64,000 bases of DNA from a virus. Location of the stretch: IMG/VR virus record IMGVR_UViG_3300034082_002223, positions 1 through 64,000 of that record; one strand, 5' to 3'. Positions 6,290-13,229 of this stretch are shown here, one piece after another. Every line of letters begins with the position of its first letter. Within the stretch, counting starts at the first letter, position 1. A program made the translations under genes and the position numbers. Under the pieces are notes generated by a model. It searched no databases, was not told where the DNA came from, and saw only the letters and a program-made list of their open reading frames with translations.

Positions 6290-6807
6290 TAGCAAATCTC
6301 AAATCCGTCGCACTCAATAAGAAACTCTGCGAACTCACGCACATTGTCTACAGCGAACGGATAGTTCGTTGCGAAGTGTTGTACCTTGCCGTGTCCGTGA
6401 CAGGCATTGCAGTCCCCGTGTGTGCGTCCAAGAATGATTGCGTCTGTCTCTGACAACTCCCTAGTAGGCATACCGTTCTCAACACCGACAGTATCCGAAC
6501 GGATACCCGTACCGTCACAGTAATCACATTGCGAAGTAGGTAGCGAGGCGAGTTGTTCACGGTATTCGGTTTCGTACTTGGCGGTTACGCCCGTAGCGAT
6601 GTCGTTGAGTAGTCGCTGACCGAGAGCGAGTGCGCCGTCTGCGTCAAGTCCGTCACCATCGTTGGAGTATCCACTCTCAACATTGCGTGTGATGTCGCCG
6701 TGAAGTTCCTCACAGTAGTTCCATAGTGGTCGCCACCACCAAATATTGTTGCGGAAGTAAGAACCTTTTTCGCTCTCTTGGTTTTTGCCGTATACATCCA
6801 TTCCCAT
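6289..6807 (-). CDS. Protein with DnaJ-type zinc motif
   Basis: 172 residues starting MGMDVYGKNQESEKG. Two CxxCxGxG repeats, CDYCDGTG near residue 92 and CNACHGHG near residue 131, are the hallmark of the DnaJ zinc-finger domain, here as one pair that could bind a single zinc. The N-terminus has a WWWRPLWNYCEEL aromatic patch and GLDADGALALGQRL. Similar MGMDVYGK openings occur in phage proteins of unknown function. It has no J domain, so it is not a chaperone in the usual sense. Confidence 0.8.
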   Translation of the reverse strand: MGMDVYGKNQESEKGSYFRNNIWWWRPLWNYCEELHGDITRNVESGYSNDGDGLDADGALALGQRLLNDIATGVTAKYETEYREQLASLPTSQCDYCDGTGIRSDTVGVENGMPTRELSETDAIILGRTHGDCNACHGHGKVQHFATNYPFAVDNVREFAEFLIECDGFEIC

Positions 6808-6836
6808 AATGGAGTCCTTTCGTCGTGGTTGGTATC

Positions 6837-6865
6837 ACTCTACCGCCTTATCGTTACTATGTCAA
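6837..6865 (-). promoter_or_regulatory. Promoter with 5' leader for 6289-6807
   Basis: Minus strand -35 TTGACA at 6860-6865, 17-bp spacer, -10 TAGAGT at 6837-6842. About 29 bases separate it from the ATG, with an AAAGGA Shine-Dalgarno in the leader. It is divergent from the promoter at 6910. Confidence 0.75.
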
Positions 6866-6909
6866 TAGTTTCGTTCAGATTTATTTATAAATATTTCTTA
6901 GCAAAACGC

Positions 6910-6938
6910 TTGACACTACAGTTACAAGCAGATATACT
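6910..6938 (+). promoter_or_regulatory. Leaderless-type promoter for 6945-7358
   Basis: TTGACA at 6910-6915, 17-bp spacer, TATACT at 6933-6938, six bases to the ATG. It is the first rightward promoter of the plus-strand arm, back to back with the leftward promoter at 6837-6865. Confidence 0.85.
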
Positions 6939-6944
6939 GATCGC

Positions 6945-7358
6945 ATGACCACCACAGACATTGACACCGAACTCAAACAAGCAATGATCGCTTGGGCGCA
7001 ACAACAACTTGACACCATGTCTCAATCCGAATATGGCAACGACTGGTGGGGCGCATACAACGACCAGTGGGATATCAACATTTGGGACTCCGAACAACTA
7101 GGCAACGCCACCTATGAACAACCCACCCGTGTAACCGCCTACCGTCTAACCATAGATGGTCGCACCGACTACGGCTCGTTCATCGGTATCGGTTTCATTA
7201 GTGAACCTGCTGAATGGTACTTAGACCACTCTTGTAACGAATGTGGCGAACCGATGAGTGGCAAAGGTGAAGGAACTCGCCCGACACGCTACGCCGAAGG
7301 GTACGCCCACGGGCAGTGCGTTCTTGACGCTGAGAACTTTCTCAACAAATCCAAATAA
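6945..7358 (+). CDS. Unknown 137-residue protein with CxxC
   Basis: Starts MTTTDIDTELKQAM directly behind a strong promoter. Rich in Trp/Tyr (YGNDWWGAYNDQWDINIWD). A single CNECGEP knuckle lies near residue 98. The sequence RLTIDGRTDYGSFIGIGFIS suggests a beta domain. Monocistronic. No family recognised. Confidence 0.8.
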   Translation: MTTTDIDTELKQAMIAWAQQQLDTMSQSEYGNDWWGAYNDQWDINIWDSEQLGNATYEQPTRVTAYRLTIDGRTDYGSFIGIGFISEPAEWYLDHSCNECGEPMSGKGEGTRPTRYAEGYAHGQCVLDAENFLNKSK

Positions 7359-7363
7359 AACAC

Positions 7364-7392
7364 TTGACATAACAAGCATAAGGAGATAAACT
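7364..7392 (+). promoter_or_regulatory. Leaderless-type promoter for 7399-8027
   Basis: TTGACA at 7364-7369, 17-bp spacer, TAAACT at 7387-7392, six bases to the ATG at 7399. Confidence 0.8.
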
Positions 7393-7398
7393 ACTGCC

Positions 7399-7743
7399 AT
7401 GACCACCACACTCTTACAACGAACCAAAGACGCTATCGCCGACGGGAAGATCATCGGCGACGGACACACCATCTTTAGTCCGTCGTTCTACGCACCTCAC
7501 TTCTCTGAGGACGAACTGCGTAAAGCGAAACTCATTCACACCTACAAGTCCGACAAATCGGATCACAAGTCCACCATCTTCGGCAAGGACGGTAAGCCGA
7601 TGGAAAAACTCAAAGGCGTATACAACCTCACTTTCCTATATTGGCTATGCGGTCAGTTGGGAGTTGACTCCAACAACGACTTTAATGGTCGTGGCTCACA
7701 AGCAGACGCATTAGCGAGTCGTATCAGAAAGGCTTTGGCATGA
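7399..7743 (+). CDS. Unknown 114-residue protein
   Basis: Starts MTTTLLQRTKDAIADG. Lys- and Asp-rich centre (YKSDKSDHKSTIFGKDGKPMEKL) and a GVYNLTFLYWLCGQLG hydrophobic segment too short and mixed for a membrane span. Overlaps the next gene by ATGA. No family recognised. Confidence 0.75.
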   Translation: MTTTLLQRTKDAIADGKIIGDGHTIFSPSFYAPHFSEDELRKAKLIHTYKSDKSDHKSTIFGKDGKPMEKLKGVYNLTFLYWLCGQLGVDSNNDFNGRGSQADALASRIRKALA

Positions 7744-8027
7744 ACTGGACTTCAGAAATGGCAGAGATGTCACACAGGGGCAACCTACATAAAGCACCAT
7801 TCACCATCACACTTCACGATGAATGGACAGCATGGCATGAGTCAGCCGTGCTCAAAGCACTTGTCAATCAGACCGTTCTCGTTACGACCAAAGAGGGTTA
7901 CATCTTTGATGGTGAGGTCGTTGCCGTTGAGAATGAAGTGATCAAACTCACCAATAGCACTGTCGGTAATGCGTGGACAGATATGACGCTCACGCTAATG
8001 AGTATCACAGATATTTATTACTGCTAA
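7740..8027 (+). CDS. Unknown 95-residue protein, possibly Sm-like fold
   Basis: Starts MNWTSEMAEMSHRGN in an ATGA overlap. The second half, LVNQTVLVTTKEGYIFDGEV then VIKLTNS...TLMSITDIYY, has the strand-rich layout of an LSm/SH3-like barrel, with EGYIFDGEVVAVEN resembling an Sm1-like turn. This is only a fold guess. Last gene of its operon. Confidence 0.65.
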   Translation: MNWTSEMAEMSHRGNLHKAPFTITLHDEWTAWHESAVLKALVNQTVLVTTKEGYIFDGEVVAVENEVIKLTNSTVGNAWTDMTLTLMSITDIYYC

Positions 8028-8046
8028 ATAAATCTCACCCGTAAGG

Positions 8047-8075
8047 TTGTGATTACAAACATAAGGGGATAAACT
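8047..8075 (+). promoter_or_regulatory. Leaderless-type promoter for the 8083 operon
   Basis: TTGTGA at 8047-8052, 17-bp spacer, TAAACT at 8070-8075, seven bases to the ATG at 8083. Confidence 0.7.
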
Positions 8076-8082
8076 TACCGCT

Positions 8083-8262
8083 ATGACCACCTACCACATT
8101 GAGTACATTGTTCACCTTGAGATAGAGGCTGAGAGTGAGGACGAGGCACTAAAACTCGGCTCGCAAGAACTTCACGCCCTTGATGGTGACGGACTCGCCA
8201 ACTGTTGCGAGTTCTTAGATATAGAAATCGTAAACAACGACGACTTAGGAGAAACCGAATGA
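8083..8262 (+). CDS. Small unknown protein (59 residues), paralogue of next gene
   Basis: Starts MTTYHIEYIVHLEIEAESED, seven bases after a -10 box. The pattern of a beta strand followed by (V/I)EAE(S/N)EDEA and a helix is shared with the downstream 65-residue protein, so the two probably arose by duplication. Overlaps that gene by ATGA. Confidence 0.75.
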   Translation: MTTYHIEYIVHLEIEAESEDEALKLGSQELHALDGDGLANCCEFLDIEIVNNDDLGETE

Positions 8263-8456
8263 AGTATTACCGTGTAGGCATTTTTGCGTCCGTGAATGTG
8301 GAAGCAGAGAACGAGGACGACGCAATACACCAAGCCCGTCACATTGTTATTGACGGCGCAATCAAGACGCACGAATACGAGTTTGAGGCTCAGGACAGAG
8401 AACTTGACCCCGACTTGGACTTCTTAGCAATGATGGAAGAGGAGAAAGCGAAATGA
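8259..8456 (+). CDS. Small unknown protein (65 residues), paralogue of previous gene
   Basis: Starts MKYYRVGIFASVNVEAENED in an ATGA overlap with the previous gene. Same strand-helix pattern as its neighbour (VNVEAENEDDAIHQARHIV), then an acidic tail. This layout is common in very small phage proteins of unknown role. Overlaps the next gene by ATGA. Confidence 0.75.
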   Translation: MKYYRVGIFASVNVEAENEDDAIHQARHIVIDGAIKTHEYEFEAQDRELDPDLDFLAMMEEEKAK

Positions 8457-8902
8457 CGAAACTCATTATCCATATCGGTACAGGAACTATCATTGACGCT
8501 GACGAATGTGTCATCGTTGATGTGGAGAAACTTGACGATCACGACACTGCCCTCGTAAACGATGGTGACGACTCTGATGTCGTTGAGATCGCTGGACGAC
8601 TCGGTAAGCCACTCAACCTGACGGACTTATCGTTCCGTAACACGGTGGCGTTCTCTCCGTCATCTCTCCGTAGCGAAGCAGAGGAAGCACTCTCTCAAGG
8701 TTTTGCTACCGACGACGACGATATTGCCTATCTCACTTGGACTGCCGAAGTAGCCACCGATGAGGAACTGTCTAGTGTCGCTGACTACATTCTCAATGAC
8801 GACACAATGTGGAACGAATACAACACGACGGTAATGGACGGTATGCGACAAGGTTACAGATGGTCTAAGGAAAACAAAAAACTTGACAGCGACGAGGCTT
8901 AG
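8453..8902 (+). CDS. Unknown 149-residue acidic protein
   Basis: Starts MTKLIIHIGTGTIIDADECV in an ATGA overlap. Very acidic (NDGDDSDVVEIAG, DDDDIAYL), with a C-terminal helix near MRQGYRWSKENKKL. Third gene of its operon; its last codons contain the -35 of the next promoter. No family recognised. Confidence 0.75.
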   Translation: MTKLIIHIGTGTIIDADECVIVDVEKLDDHDTALVNDGDDSDVVEIAGRLGKPLNLTDLSFRNTVAFSPSSLRSEAEEALSQGFATDDDDIAYLTWTAEVATDEELSSVADYILNDDTMWNEYNTTVMDGMRQGYRWSKENKKLDSDEA

Positions 8903-8911
8903 GACTATAAT
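8883..8911 (+). promoter_or_regulatory. Leaderless-type promoter for the 8919 operon
   Basis: TTGACA at 8883-8888, 17-bp spacer, perfect TATAAT at 8906-8911, seven bases to ATG 8919. The strongest match to consensus in the window. Confidence 0.9.
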
Positions 8912-8918
8912 GACAAGT

Positions 8919-9263
8919 ATGACCACCAACATCTTTGACCCTTGTATTTACTGCGGTGACTTCACTGCGTTTGGCTCTGTCCGTGAGGACGGTTCGCTTA
9001 TCGGCAAGTTCGTGAACCGTATTCCTGCTGACCGTGAGGACGAGGAAACGGGCGAATACCTAGATGGGTATGCGTGTGCTGAGTGCGCTGGGTTTGAGTG
9101 CGACGAGTGCGACAAACCAATTTATCTTGACTGCGAAACTCGTGTGGAGTTTCAGGACGATGGTGGCAAGTTCCACTACGGCAACTATCACACTGAGTGC
9201 TATGACGAAATGAAACACGGTAAAGCCAATTACGGCGAGAACATTCCGATGGAAGGTGAATGA
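8919..9263 (+). CDS. Cys-rich putative zinc-binding protein
   Basis: 114 residues, start MTTNIFDPCIYCGDF set by the promoter. Several CxxC pairs (CIYC, CAEC, CDEC) and a later C plus HTEC suggest two zinc sites in a LIM- or ribbon-like layout: CAECAGFECDECDKPIYLDC. Starts the four-gene run to 10257. Function unknown. Confidence 0.8.
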   Translation: MTTNIFDPCIYCGDFTAFGSVREDGSLIGKFVNRIPADREDEETGEYLDGYACAECAGFECDECDKPIYLDCETRVEFQDDGGKFHYGNYHTECYDEMKHGKANYGENIPMEGE

Positions 9264-9264
9264 A

Positions 9265-9756
9265 ATGGGTTTAGACAATATTCCGAAAGAGTACCCGTGT
9301 AAGGCACGAGGCGTAGCCGTGTTTGTTCCTGAACTGGACGCTGAAGGTGCGACAAAGTTACACGCTGACGGCACGACGAAACTTGTGATGTCGTGTACTG
9401 CGACGAAAGAAGCGGGAGCGTGTCCGTATCTCAATTCACCTGACCTACCTGAGAAGGGTGCGGTTCACGGTATGTTCGGTACTGACTGTTGGTATCGGGG
9501 TAAGTGGGGTACTCACTTACTAGAACACTTGGGCGTTTCTGATTACTCAATGTACGGCGGTGACGACGACGCTCTCGGCGTAGACGACTGCGAGTTGTTT
9601 GCTAATACGATTGAGGACACTCTGAATGAGTGGCTCGCTGAACACGACAACACTTTCGTTATTGACGGTGAGGAACTCGCTGACGATGTGCGCTACCTGA
9701 TTTGGTGGTTGCGTTTCGTTGCCCGTGAAGCCGACGGATTTACGACTTGGTACTGA
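9265..9756 (+). CDS. Unknown 163-residue protein
   Basis: I take ATG 9265 (MGLDNIPKEYPCKARG) because GGAAGG lies eight bases upstream; a GTG at 9256 is possible. Contains VAVFVPELDAEG, a C-rich SCTATKEAGACPYL patch and GMFGTDCWYRGKWGTHLLEHLG. The C-terminal part is helical with YLIWWLRFVAREADG. No family recognised. Confidence 0.75.
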   Translation: MGLDNIPKEYPCKARGVAVFVPELDAEGATKLHADGTTKLVMSCTATKEAGACPYLNSPDLPEKGAVHGMFGTDCWYRGKWGTHLLEHLGVSDYSMYGGDDDALGVDDCELFANTIEDTLNEWLAEHDNTFVIDGEELADDVRYLIWWLRFVAREADGFTTWY

Positions 9757-10028
9757 TGAAAACTATAACTGTCACACAAACATACGAACTCGTTGTATCC
9801 ATTGAGGCAGAAGTCTCCGACGAATACACCTACGACGATATGGTGAACTCGTTTACTGACTTCCCTATCCGTGTTGATGTAAACGAAGTTTGGGAACCAA
9901 CCGAAAATGTCAAAGTCGCTGGAGTATGCGTAGACGCTCTTATCTCTTTGACAGGTAGTGACGCTTTTGCTCTTTACGGAGAGAAAGACAATGAGTGGGT
10001 GCGCTTAGAGGAGAGTGACGATGAGTGA
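9756..10028 (+). CDS. Unknown 90-residue acidic protein
   Basis: Starts MKTITVTQTYELVVSIEAEV at a TGATG junction with the upstream gene. Opens with two beta strands, then acidic. No family recognised. Overlaps the next gene by eight bases. Confidence 0.75.
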   Translation: MKTITVTQTYELVVSIEAEVSDEYTYDDMVNSFTDFPIRVDVNEVWEPTENVKVAGVCVDALISLTGSDAFALYGEKDNEWVRLEESDDE

Positions 10029-10257
10029 CTTTCACGATTTCACTGGGTCTACCCGTATGGACTTTGACTGCGTTACAGACTCTCGTAAGGAAGTCGTAGT
10101 CCAACTACCCACAGACCCATACGATCCACAACAAAATGTGTGCGTTGTCGTTTTCACTAACGAGGGAGTTATCTTTGACTTCTACGAGGACGGCGAACTC
10201 GTCCGTACGAATGGGCGCACCTATCAAGAATGGTTTGATGTGTCGCTACAAGCGTAG
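10021..10257 (+). CDS. Unknown 78-residue protein
   Basis: Starts MSDFHDFTGSTRMDF at ATG 10021 with GAGGAG about eight bases upstream. Strand-rich: KEVVVQLPTD, VCVVVFTNEGVIFDFYEDGELV, consistent with a small beta sheet. No family recognised. Last gene of the run. Confidence 0.7.
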   Translation: MSDFHDFTGSTRMDFDCVTDSRKEVVVQLPTDPYDPQQNVCVVVFTNEGVIFDFYEDGELVRTNGRTYQEWFDVSLQA

Positions 10258-10299
10258 GGACCCCCATAGCCTGAATATCACTACAACAAGGAAGGGATT

Positions 10300-10599
10300 A
10301 TGAACGATCCAATAAAGAAAGAGAACGGCTCTATTGACACCGACGCTTATAAAGGTATGTCGGGGCTGGTAGATGTGAGTGGAATGAAGGTGTCCGTCAC
10401 TGTCACTGATACCCGTGTGTGTTACGGGCGATTTGATTTGTGTGTAGTGCCGAAGGAAGGTAACGGTCAGCGTTGGATTGACTACAAGAATGTAGAACTC
10501 TCCGATACACCGAAGCCAACTGCCGAACCTGAACTCTCTACGATACGAGAAATGATTTTGTCTCTTACTGAGAAAGCGAAAGCGAAGCAAGAGGCATAA
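10300..10599 (+). CDS. Unknown 99-residue protein
   Basis: Starts MNDPIKKENGSIDTDA with AAGGAAGGG four bases upstream, so it is translated from an ordinary leader. Beta-strand centre (MKVSVTVTDTRVCYGRFDL) and a Lys/Glu/Ala helix at the C-terminus. No clear promoter; likely read through from upstream. No family recognised. Confidence 0.7.
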   Translation: MNDPIKKENGSIDTDAYKGMSGLVDVSGMKVSVTVTDTRVCYGRFDLCVVPKEGNGQRWIDYKNVELSDTPKPTAEPELSTIREMILSLTEKAKAKQEA

Positions 10600-10602
10600 A
10601 GG

Positions 10603-10653
10603 TTTGTGGGGTTCTCCGTAGCGACCCTATTCATTATGGAGAACTTCCACAAA
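10603..10653 (+). terminator. Inverted repeat after 10300-10599, possible terminator or processing hairpin
   Basis: Arms TTTGTGG-GG-TTCTCC (10603-10617) and GGAGAA-CTT-CCACAAA (10638-10653) pair over 13 bases with a small internal loop and a 20-base apical loop. It lies between a stop codon and the next promoter, as a terminator would, but there is no T-run. Confidence 0.45.
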
Positions 10654-10657
10654 ACAC

Positions 10658-10686
10658 TTGACATTGGTTTGATTTACCGATATACT
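10658..10686 (+). promoter_or_regulatory. Promoter with short leader for 10722-11459
   Basis: TTGACA at 10658-10663, 17-bp spacer, TATACT at 10681-10686. At the place where other genes have ATGACC this one has ATAACC; the gene instead starts at 10722 behind AGGGG, so it looks like a leaderless promoter whose first ATG was replaced by a Shine-Dalgarno leader. Confidence 0.8.
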
Positions 10687-10721
10687 TATCGCTATAACCA
10701 CCACTACCAAAGGGGATTACT

Positions 10722-11459
10722 ATGCCGAACTGGTGCTACAACAGAATGAATGTTACGGGCGACCGTGAGTCGCTAGTCAAACTCACTGAAGCGATTACCC
10801 GTAAGCACGACCCGTCGCTCGCTGAGACAACGATGGGCGTTGAGCAAGTTGATTACGACTTGACTATCTTATTCCCCGTCCCTGAACCGTTGGCTATTCG
10901 TGCCGTGTTCTTGAGTACCGAAACTGACGACCCCGAATACCAAGAACTTCTCAAGAAGTACGAAGCAAACAAGGCGGAGTACGGTCACACCACTTGGTAT
11001 GACTGGTGTATCAACAACTGGAGTACGAAGTGGTCGCCTCGTATTGAGGAGTGGGAAATTATTGACCACTCTGATGGGAGTGGCGGTATCTATGCGTACT
11101 ACGAGACTGCGTGGTCGCCTGCTGACGGACTTATCCGTGAGGTGAGCAGACAGTTCCCCACACTCTTATTCACAGTTTCGTCTGATGAGGAAGGTCGTTC
11201 GTTCTCTTGCGTGATGGCGTTCAGTAAAGGCGAGATTGTTGCTGAGGCTGGTTGCGAACTATCCGCCAACAAAGTTCCTGAGCAGTTCCGTGAGGCTTAT
11301 GCGAGGATAGATGAGGAAATAGAGTCTGGTACAAGTGACGGGAACTACGACGCTTGGGACGAGATGAGCGAACTTGACAGTGACATTCTCGGCTGGTTAG
11401 AAACTGAAGTGGACAACCAACTGCGTGACAAGGGATTACTGCCGAAAGTCAGCGCATAA
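10722..11459 (+). CDS. DUF1281/Api92-like ferredoxin-fold protein
   Basis: 245 residues opening MPNWCYNRMNVTGDRESL, the hallmark of the Api92-like (DUF1281) family of phage and plasmid proteins. Other family features are present: a WYDWCINNWSTKWSP block near residue 92 and YYETAWSPADGLI near 127. The family folds as a ferredoxin-like alpha/beta sandwich; its biochemical role is not known. The C-terminal 70 residues are acidic. Start fixed by AGGGG seven bases upstream. Preceded by its own promoter. Confidence 0.85.
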   Translation: MPNWCYNRMNVTGDRESLVKLTEAITRKHDPSLAETTMGVEQVDYDLTILFPVPEPLAIRAVFLSTETDDPEYQELLKKYEANKAEYGHTTWYDWCINNWSTKWSPRIEEWEIIDHSDGSGGIYAYYETAWSPADGLIREVSRQFPTLLFTVSSDEEGRSFSCVMAFSKGEIVAEAGCELSANKVPEQFREAYARIDEEIESGTSDGNYDAWDEMSELDSDILGWLETEVDNQLRDKGLLPKVSA

Positions 11460-11583
11460 CAGATTTTGGTTGGGGCTACGGCATTTCCTTGCTTTATGGA
11501 CAACCTGCGATATAAGAGTTTTCGCAATTTTCTCTTTGCGTCGTTATAAGGTTGTTTGCCCTCGCCAACTACCCGTAAGGTTT

Positions 11584-11865
11584 TCAGACTTCTTCTGAGT
11601 GTTCGCAGTTTTCGTCGTGAGTGTGTTCTTCGGTGGCGACTTCAGTGTCGTTCTTCTTGGACTTGCGCTTAGGCTTTTCTTCGGCGACAACTTCTTCCGT
11701 AACAACTTCTTCCGTGACGACTTCTGCGACAGGGGCGATTTCTTCCGTGACGACTTCCGTGACGACTTCTGCGACGGGTTCAGCGACGACTTCGGCAACG
11801 GGGCTGATTGCTGCGGCACGAGCGGCGCGGTGAGCAATAAGTTCTTCTCTTGATAGTTTGCGCAT
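11584..11865 (-). CDS. Low-complexity Val/Glu repeat protein on the opposite strand
   Basis: 93 residues starting MRKLSREELIAHRAARAAA, behind AGGAGA seven bases upstream. After a basic helical start comes a run of repeats of the type VAEVVTEEV (about eight units), then a basic KPKRKSKKN patch and a His/Glu/Cys tail (HTHDENCEHSEE) that could bind metal. It is the only minus-strand gene inside the plus-strand arm. Function unknown; the repeats have no specific family. It lies back to back with 11966-12427. Confidence 0.7.
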   Translation of the reverse strand: MRKLSREELIAHRAARAAAISPVAEVVAEPVAEVVTEVVTEEIAPVAEVVTEEVVTEEVVAEEKPKRKSKKNDTEVATEEHTHDENCEHSEEV

Positions 11866-11929
11866 TGTAGTTCTCCTGATTGGGGTACAGAACAGTGTAT
11901 CAAATACTAGGGTTATTATAAAATAAGAC

Positions 11930-11958
11930 TTGACAGAAAGAAAGTTATCTTGTATGCT
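11930..11958 (+). promoter_or_regulatory. Leaderless-type promoter for 11966-12427
   Basis: TTGACA at 11930-11935, 17-bp spacer, TATGCT at 11953-11958, seven bases to ATG 11966. Confidence 0.75.
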
Positions 11959-11965
11959 TGACACT

Positions 11966-12427
11966 ATGACACCACACGAAGCGGATACAGAATACAAAAA
12001 CACTCTCCGTAGCCTCGCTGAGGAATACGGCGGTTACAGTTTTATCCCTAGCGACTTATGGCGTGAAGCGTCAGAGATCACTCGTGCGTGGGCAGTCGTT
12101 GCCAAGTACGAGGGTACGGTCAGTAAAGAACTACTCGGTCGCTATATGGTTCCGCTATCCATTATCGGTCGTATTATGCCGTCGGTAACGCTTGACGACA
12201 CCCGTAAGGTCGCTCGTGCTGACCAATACAAAGCGTTTGAGCAGTGGGCGAGAGAACACGACAGGGAACAGTTCACGACAGATCAGATCGTGGAAGCGTC
12301 AGGGTTCGGATATCAAACGACACTGAAGTTCATAGACGGTAATCCGTACTTCCATAAGATCAAGAAGGGCTTGTACGAGTGCCGTGATTATCACGCTGAT
12401 CGTGAGCAGGCTAAGAAATCTAAATAA
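11966..12427 (+). CDS. Putative winged-helix DNA-binding protein
   Basis: 153 residues; start MTPHEADTEYKNTL chosen by its promoter, not an upstream ATG that precedes the transcription start. The C-terminal half, FTTDQIVEASGFGYQTTLKF then FHKIKKGLYEC, resembles a winged helix-turn-helix with a final beta hairpin. The N-terminal half is helical with Trp residues. Could be a phage regulator; the assignment rests on pattern only. Confidence 0.65.
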   Translation: MTPHEADTEYKNTLRSLAEEYGGYSFIPSDLWREASEITRAWAVVAKYEGTVSKELLGRYMVPLSIIGRIMPSVTLDDTRKVARADQYKAFEQWAREHDREQFTTDQIVEASGFGYQTTLKFIDGNPYFHKIKKGLYECRDYHADREQAKKSK

Positions 12428-12441
12428 ATCCAAACAAACAC

Positions 12442-12470
12442 TTGACAGGTGATCTAATCACTGCTAGAGT
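12442..12470 (+). promoter_or_regulatory. Promoter with leader for the AAA+/VWA operon
   Basis: TTGACA at 12442-12447, 17-bp spacer, TAGAGT at 12465-12470. A 42-base interval to the ATG contains AGAAAGAAA, a weak Shine-Dalgarno. Confidence 0.75.
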
Positions 12471-12512
12471 TATACCCGTAAGCAAAACCACCACCACACA
12501 GAAAGAAACATA

Positions 12513-13229
12513 ATGACCACCACCACACTCCCTGCCTGCTGGCAGAAGTTCCACAACGCCCTACACGCTGGTATTGACCGAATTATCTTATTCGGACCCG
12601 CTGGCACTGGCAAAACATTCGCTGGCTTGTCTTTCGGCAACACAGCAGGCGGTTCATTCCGTCTTGCTTGTACTGAGGATATGACCAACAGTGAAGTATC
12701 GGGTTCATTTATGCCTGACGCTAAGGGCGGTTTCTCTTGGGTTAGCGGTTCTGCGCTGAAGGCGTGGAACGGCGACGGTACTCTCGGCGGTCGTCTTGTC
12801 GTAGACGAAATTGACAAGGCTGGTGGCGATGTGTTCGCTACCCTGCTGAACTTTCTTGACTCACCTGAGTCGGCTAGTTGGGAACACCCTGAGACAGGTC
12901 GTATCTACACTCCCCGTAGCGGTTTCTCTGCCGTAATGACAACGAACATTGAGAATATGGCAGAACTACCCGTAGCACTTGCCGACCGTTTCCCCGTTCG
13001 TATTCGTATCAGCGAGCCACACCCTAACGCTCTCGTGAAATTGTCTGACGACTTGCGTGGTATGGCAGTGCGTATGTCTGACGCTGGTAAACAACGGATT
13101 AGTCTCCGTGCGTTCTATGCGTTTGACAAACTGCGTTCTACTCTCTCCATTGAGGAGAGTGCTGAGATCGTGTTCGGTGAACGAGCGAGTTCGGTTCTAG
13201 AAGCGATGAAAGTAGACGCTCTCCGATGA
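12513..13229 (+). CDS. MoxR-type AAA+ ATPase
   Basis: 238 residues, one AAA+ module. Walker A GPAGTGKT near residue 29, Walker B LVVDEID near 92, sensor-1 like MTTNIENM near 146, and the arginine-finger region LADRFPVRI near 158. The family (MoxR, CbbQ, NorQ, CobS) works with a partner carrying a VWA domain to remodel proteins or load metals. The next gene is exactly such a partner and overlaps by ATGA, so the two most likely form one ATP-driven machine. The phage target is unknown. Confidence 0.9.
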   Translation: MTTTTLPACWQKFHNALHAGIDRIILFGPAGTGKTFAGLSFGNTAGGSFRLACTEDMTNSEVSGSFMPDAKGGFSWVSGSALKAWNGDGTLGGRLVVDEIDKAGGDVFATLLNFLDSPESASWEHPETGRIYTPRSGFSAVMTTNIENMAELPVALADRFPVRIRISEPHPNALVKLSDDLRGMAVRMSDAGKQRISLRAFYAFDKLRSTLSIEESAEIVFGERASSVLEAMKVDALR

